Source of the DNA: Fimbriimonadaceae bacterium
Lineage (GTDB): Bacteria > Armatimonadota > Fimbriimonadia > Fimbriimonadales > Fimbriimonadaceae
Direction: 5' to 3'
DNA length: 64,000 nucleotides
Assembly (NCBI GenBank): GCA_019454145.1
Contig: CP075366.1
Coordinates: forward strand, 1 to 64,000
In this document: piece by piece, positions 60,091-64,000 of the stretch
Layout of the letters: every line of letters begins with the position of its first letter
Numbering within the stretch: position 1 is the stretch's first letter
Program-made: the position numbers and the translations under genes
Notes under the pieces: generated by a model
Seen by the model: the letters and a program-made list of their open reading frames with translations, nothing else
What the model was told of the DNA's origin: nothing
The model's database searches: none

Positions 60091-61074
60091 CTATTCCGCC
60101 GCCCAGAACATCGGCCCGGCAGATTCAACGATCACCGCTTCCTGTAAAGTTGCAATCGCTTTAGTCAAGCCTTCCATGCTCGACATCAATCCGTCTTCAT
60201 GCTCAATGCTCAGAACATGGTCGTAACCGACAATTCGCAGTGTCGAAACGAAGTCACGCCACCACTTCACGTCGTGACCATAGCCTACAGATCGGAACAC
60301 CCACGAACGGTTCATGATATCGCCGTACGACTTGGTATCCAAGTTGCCATTGAGTTTGCTCGTTTCCGGTTCAATTAGTGTGTCTTTGGCGTGGACGTGG
60401 AACAGAGCACCCGCCTTGCCGAGTTCTCGAACCGCAGCAATCGGGTCAATACCTTGCCACCAAAGGTGAGAAGGATCGAAATTTGCGCCGATCTGCTTAC
60501 CGTTTGAGCCCGTTGAGTTGCGGAGCCGCAATAGAGATTCATTGTTGTAAACAACAAATCCTGGGTGCATTTCAATCGCGAACTTCACGTTGTGGTCGGC
60601 TAAGAAATTGGCTTGTTCAGTCCAATAAGGAATCACTCGCTCGTTCCATTGCCATTCCAAAACCGCGCGAAACTCATCTGGCCAAGCGCAAGTCACCCAG
60701 TTTGGATTTACCGCATTGGGGCCATCGCCCGGGCAACCGCTGAATCCGTTGACCACTTCAATCCCCAACAAACTCGCCAGCTTTACCCCGCGAATAAACG
60801 CGTTGTGGTGATCCTGCGCGATCTCAGCAATCGGGTGCAGAGGGTTACCATGAACCGAGATTGCGCTCAGCACCAGATTACGCCGAGCAAGCTCATCTTT
60901 GAAGCGGTTTCGGGCATCTTCGCTGTTCAGAAGCTCATCCACGTTTAAATGGGGAGAACCAGGATAAGCACCGGCCCCTATCTCAACTGCGCCCAGTCCG
61001 ATGGACTGGGCGATGTCTAATACTTCGGTGAGTGATTTGTCCCCGAAGAGCGCGGTGAAGAGGCCGATCTTCAC
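60091..61074 (-). CDS. Sugar phosphate isomerase/epimerase (AP2Ec TIM barrel)
   Basis: The 327-residue protein has the xylose-isomerase-like TIM barrel: GLGAVEIGAGAYPGSPHLNV, SVHGNPLHP, FAIEMHPGFVVY, NFDPSHLWWQGIDP, HVHAKDT, and LSIEHEDG. The conserved E/D/H metal ligands lie in these segments. The substrate is unknown. Its ATG overlaps the stop of the thioredoxin-like gene upstream (ATGA), so the two share a transcript. Confidence 0.88.
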   Translation of the reverse strand: MKIGLFTALFGDKSLTEVLDIAQSIGLGAVEIGAGAYPGSPHLNVDELLNSEDARNRFKDELARRNLVLSAISVHGNPLHPIAEIAQDHHNAFIRGVKLASLLGIEVVNGFSGCPGDGPNAVNPNWVTCAWPDEFRAVLEWQWNERVIPYWTEQANFLADHNVKFAIEMHPGFVVYNNESLLRLRNSTGSNGKQIGANFDPSHLWWQGIDPIAAVRELGKAGALFHVHAKDTLIEPETSKLNGNLDTKSYGDIMNRSWVFRSVGYGHDVKWWRDFVSTLRIVGYDHVLSIEHEDGLMSSMEGLTKAIATLQEAVIVESAGPMFWAAE

Positions 61075-62165
61075 GACTTATCGATTGCTGCCTTTTCTTT
61101 TTCGAGGGCCTTTACAATTTCCTCGCGGAAATCCTTCATGTCGGAATCTGCCGCATAAGGGCCGCTGTCAAAGCCTTTCAATGCTCGCTCCAGAACTTCA
61201 ATTGCCTTCTTGTGATCTTTGCTCGTACTAAACGCCGGGGCGCAGTAATAAAGCAGGAACGGGTCGTCGTTCTTCACGTTTTCGACAACTGCTTTTGCTG
61301 CTACCAACGCTAGCTCGCGGTTGCCGCCTTCCTCAGTCGCATTTTCTATGCTGAAAATTGCCAAAGCGAACTGATCGTTGAACTCACCTTTGCTAAGAGC
61401 ATGAATAAACTCGGTTGCCGCTACCTTATTATCAGAAGCCAGCAATTTCAGCTTCATCATTTTCGCATCGACTGCGATCTGCGTTTCCTTAGCGGCAAGT
61501 TCGTTGAGAATCGCTAGCGCTTCGGTCACTTTGCCCTCTTTGTACAGCTTTTCCGCCTCTTCAATTTTTGCGTAATCTTTACGGCCTTCTTGCTCGCTCT
61601 CGACTAGCTTTTTGTATTCTTCGCGAGAAGCAGCGATATCGAACTTCTTGTCAATAATCTGCGCGAGCGGCTCGTCCATTTCCATTGGATGTCCGATCCA
61701 TGCGACTTTGCCTTCTTGGTTGATGATAAAAGCGGTCGGGATTCCGTTGCTGTAACTGGCTTCCATCCAGTTGGTCGCCATAAAGTCGTCGGCTGCATCC
61801 ATGGCAACACGGTAAGTCATATCCTTACCCATGTCCTTCATGAACTTAGCCGTGCGATTTTCTAAATCTTCTTTTTCTTCCCAAATGCTCACGCCTACGA
61901 ATTCAGCTTTGCCTTTGTATTTAATGCTGAGTTGGTTGATGTGTGGGATGGATTTGATGCAAGGGCCACACCAGGTCGCCCAGAATTCGACAACGTAAAC
62001 CGAACCCTTTTTGTACGACTTGATCGCATCGCCTTGCATCCACTTGGAAACTTTAATTTCAGGAGCTTTATCGCCAGGGAGGAGCACTTTTTCGTCGGCC
62101 CGTGCAACCGGAGCCAAAATCAGAGCCGCAGCGATTGCCAGTGCGGGGGAAATGGAGAGTTTCAT
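61071..62165 (-). CDS. TlpA-like thioredoxin domain protein with TPR-like C-terminus
   Basis: A signal peptide (LSISPALAIAAALILAPVARA) is followed by a TlpA/ResA-type thioredoxin domain with VVEFWATWCGPCIKSIPH (Cys66 and Cys69) and the GIPTAFIINQEGKVAWIG segment. The C-terminal 180 residues are helical and resemble TPR-type repeats (AEKLYKEGKVTEALAILNEL, HKKAIEVLERALKGF). It probably reduces or shuffles periplasmic disulphides. It is coupled to the TIM-barrel gene and divergent from the GDPD-like gene. Confidence 0.85.
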   Translation of the reverse strand: MKLSISPALAIAAALILAPVARADEKVLLPGDKAPEIKVSKWMQGDAIKSYKKGSVYVVEFWATWCGPCIKSIPHINQLSIKYKGKAEFVGVSIWEEKEDLENRTAKFMKDMGKDMTYRVAMDAADDFMATNWMEASYSNGIPTAFIINQEGKVAWIGHPMEMDEPLAQIIDKKFDIAASREEYKKLVESEQEGRKDYAKIEEAEKLYKEGKVTEALAILNELAAKETQIAVDAKMMKLKLLASDNKVAATEFIHALSKGEFNDQFALAIFSIENATEEGGNRELALVAAKAVVENVKNDDPFLLYYCAPAFSTSKDHKKAIEVLERALKGFDSGPYAADSDMKDFREEIVKALEKEKAAIDKS

Positions 62166-62208
62166 AAGAAGACTTCTTGCTGTTAGTTTAACGCCTACAA
62201 ACCTCGAA

Positions 62209-62982
62209 ATGACTCACAATAAATCTATGCTGGCGGGGATTTTGGTAATTTTGGCGACAATGCTTGAGGAGTTGCCAACTCCAATCGTGAACGGACATTC
62301 GCATAACGACTATCTCCAAGCCCGCCCATTGTTAGAAGCACTTGCAGCCGGAATGTGCAGCATTGAAGCCGATATTTTTCTAATTGACGGCGTGTTGCGA
62401 GTCGGTCACGACCGGGCTTCGGCCGAAAAAGGGGGAAGTCTGCAAGCCATGTACCTTGATCCGCTTGTTCGCTTGCCCAAGGTGGCGAATCGCCTCGGCA
62501 AAGGCTGGCCCGAAATCCAGTTGCTGGTGGATATCAAGGCGGATGGAGAAAAAGTGTTTCCGATTCTGCAAAGCCTAATCGCCGCCCGTGCGAGCACCTT
62601 TTCGACGGATAAAGAAATTCGCGCTGTGCGGGTGGTAGTGAGTGGAGACCGCCCGATTGATTTGATTCTGGCGAGCAAAACCGGTTGGCTCGCGCTGGAT
62701 GGTCGCCCAGGAGATGTGGGGAAGGCAATCCCGGTTCGGCGGATGCCACTGATTAGTGAAAGTTGGACGGCGGTGGGCTGGAATAAAAACGTCGAGCTTT
62801 CGGCGGAGAATCAGAAGTTATTGAACGATTTTGTTGGCGCGGCTCATCGGGAAGGCCGCAAATTCCGGTTCTGGGGAGTGCCCGATCGGGTTGATTTCTG
62901 GCGGCTGATGGTTGATACGCAGGTGGATTGGGTGAACACAGATCAACCTAGTCGTTTGCGGGAGTGGATGGAAAACAATTAA
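62209..62982 (+). CDS. Exported GDPD/PI-PLC-like phosphodiesterase
   Basis: From the ATG at 62209 (257 aa) a hydrophobic leader (MLAGILVILATMLEEL) precedes the phosphodiesterase core: NGHSHNDYLQARPLLEALAAG, SIEADIFLIDGVLRVGHD (the paired His/Glu/Asp active site), and WGVPDRVDFWRLMVDTQVDW near the end. The alignment of IEADI and HD fits glycerophosphodiester or PI-specific phospholipase-type enzymes. A longer in-frame start at 62011 overlaps the divergent TlpA gene and is rejected. The substrate is unknown. Confidence 0.8.
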   Translation: MTHNKSMLAGILVILATMLEELPTPIVNGHSHNDYLQARPLLEALAAGMCSIEADIFLIDGVLRVGHDRASAEKGGSLQAMYLDPLVRLPKVANRLGKGWPEIQLLVDIKADGEKVFPILQSLIAARASTFSTDKEIRAVRVVVSGDRPIDLILASKTGWLALDGRPGDVGKAIPVRRMPLISESWTAVGWNKNVELSAENQKLLNDFVGAAHREGRKFRFWGVPDRVDFWRLMVDTQVDWVNTDQPSRLREWMENN

Positions 62983-63114
62983 ACTATGAAAGAGAAGGGT
63001 TTTGCATGAAGCAATAAAGCCTGTATTCGGGAAATAAAACTTTTTGCACACAGGGTTAAATTCAGTGCAACCGCAATAATGAGATAACGTAATTTGCTAG
63101 GAAGACGAAATCTA

Positions 63115-64000
63115 ATGGTTCCTGATAATAAAGGTGAGATACAACTTGTCCAAGCGGTCAATAATGGAGAAGAGGCCGATATTTCTAATCTGGCAAAGGC
63201 CGACCGTACCATCCGCCCCGAATTCCTCAGGGCACTTATGCAGGATCGAGTCGTTGGGGCAACAATAGAGGCCGCGGGTATCCGCCTGAAAGGAGCCAGA
63301 TTCAACGTCGAACTTGATCTTAGCAATATTGATACGAATTTTCCTCTGAGTCTCACTCATTGTACGTTTGTGGGAACCGTAAATCTGCTGGAAACTGGTT
63401 TCCGCACACTGACCTTGGATGATTCAATTTTTGAAGAATGGGTGGACGCTGGTCACATGGAGCTTCGCGGCGATTTCTCCGCCAAACGAGCCGAGTTTAA
63501 GGATTGGCTATGTCTACATAGTGCAGAGATCCGAGGAGATTGCTGCTTATCGGGTGCATCGCTGACCTCAAAGACAGTATGTTACGGTCAAGCTGGCCTA
63601 GCGTTACGCGCCGCAAGGTGCGAGATTGATGGTGTTTTGTTTACAGATGTTCTGGGGCACAGCGATGGTGGTCAACGGTTCTCCGCCAGAGGCACCGTCA
63701 ATTTGATTGGGGCCAAAATAAGCGGCGGTTGGGTATGCAGTGGTGGTTCGTTTGAAGGCACTGAGTTCCAAAATGTGGGAAAGGTGGCAATAGCTTTCGA
63801 TTTTCTCGAGAGTGGTGGACCAATCCAGATGCGAGTATATGATGGTCACCGTTTCAGGGCAGAGGGCACCGTCCACTTACTAGGGGCGAAAATTGGCGGC
63901 GATTGGGATTGTACTGGCGGTTCGTTTGATGGCAACGGAGAGGCTGCTATTGTGGCTACAAACATTGATGTTAGGGGGGATGTCCTCATGCGGCAATACA
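63115..64000 (+). CDS. Beta-helix-type repeat protein, open at the window edge
   Basis: An ATG at 63115 opens a frame that stays open for 295 codons to the end of the window. After an N-terminal stretch (MVPDNKGEIQLVQAVNNGEE), the sequence cycles through related units of about 65 residues such as GTVNLIGAKISGGWVCSGGSFEG and GTVHLLGAKIGGDWDCTGGS. Shorter strands like MELRGDFSAKRAEFKDWLCLHSAEIRGD occur in between. This pattern matches right-handed beta-helix-like proteins that are often misnamed membrane-associated oxidoreductase. I see no enzyme motif, signal peptide or membrane helix in the visible part. GGAAG-type SD (GGAAGACG) lies upstream. Confidence 0.72.
   Translation, partial: MVPDNKGEIQLVQAVNNGEEADISNLAKADRTIRPEFLRALMQDRVVGATIEAAGIRLKGARFNVELDLSNIDTNFPLSLTHCTFVGTVNLLETGFRTLTLDDSIFEEWVDAGHMELRGDFSAKRAEFKDWLCLHSAEIRGDCCLSGASLTSKTVCYGQAGLALRAARCEIDGVLFTDVLGHSDGGQRFSARGTVNLIGAKISGGWVCSGGSFEGTEFQNVGKVAIAFDFLESGGPIQMRVYDGHRFRAEGTVHLLGAKIGGDWDCTGGSFDGNGEAAIVATNIDVRGDVLMRQY

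Noticed and set aside
1-64000. Prophage, insertion sequence or integron
   Set aside because: No transposase, integrase, capsid or terminase-type protein, and no terminal repeats beyond the REP-like palindromes.

Overview
The window looks like a chromosomal segment from a Gram-negative-type member of the Armatimonadota, most likely close to Fimbriimonas. This is inferred from protein style, not from a database search. The clues are a type IV pilin-like leader that runs into the FPVFARAK type of sequence common in that phylum, a PEP-CTERM protein, a kdsB gene (Kdo, hence an LPS-type outer membrane), many short signal-peptide or lipoprotein hypotheticals, and moderate G+C. I see no rRNA, phage, transposase or CRISPR array. 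One tRNA gene is present.

Layout. 0-6.8 kb: partial rsgA, a degenerate DprA-like protein, an MTA-phosphorylase-type gene, a beta-CASP nuclease with a GH15 glucoamylase, and an ECF sigma/anti-sigma pair. 6.9-10.5 kb is accessory in character: a PEP-CTERM beta-propeller protein, a MocR-like regulator that lacks the PLP lysine, and an AT-rich HEPN-domain protein. 10.5-21.5 kb is mainly metabolism and RNA modification: GH20, ubiX, a YfcH-type epimerase, a transsulfuration enzyme, sdaA, trhO, an AlkD-type repair protein and icd. It also holds a tandem helix-hairpin-helix membrane protein with an overlapping 45-residue membrane protein, and a winged-helix protein with a catalytically dead GIY-YIG-like domain. 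21.5-25.7 kb: proS, then two clusters of REP-like palindromes that bracket a pseudopilin/lipoprotein pair and an XRE-cupin regulator. 25.7-35.8 kb: GH26 with an ANKH-like MOP transporter, an SDR, an M61 peptidase, a glycosyltransferase, a sarcosine-oxidase-like flavoprotein, and lepB-rplS-trmD. 35.9-49.9 kb: gcvH, two MFS transporters, panBC, a small basic protein, tRNA-Thr, a DUF4382/DUF5666 lipoprotein, a gene split by an in-frame TAA, a glycosyltransferase, a CPA2 antiporter and greA. 50-64 kb: a possible structured RNA with a 14-codon ORF, a heme/copper monooxygenase-like protein, an active/inactive M16 peptidase pair, kdsB, secDF, LolA-like proteins, a TIM-barrel isomerase, a TlpA-like thioredoxin, a GDPD-like protein and, running off the right edge, an unannotated beta-helix-type repeat protein.

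Functional coherence is mostly local (operons of 2-3 genes with 1-4 bp overlaps). A recurring theme is catalytic folds that have lost their active-site residues: the DprA-like, MocR-like, GIY-YIG-like and second M16 proteins. The best leads for something new are the HEPN gene beside the dead MocR regulator, the structured-RNA candidate at 50.0-50.2 kb, the composite REP-like element, the SD-sequestering hairpin before secDF, and the repeat protein at the right edge.
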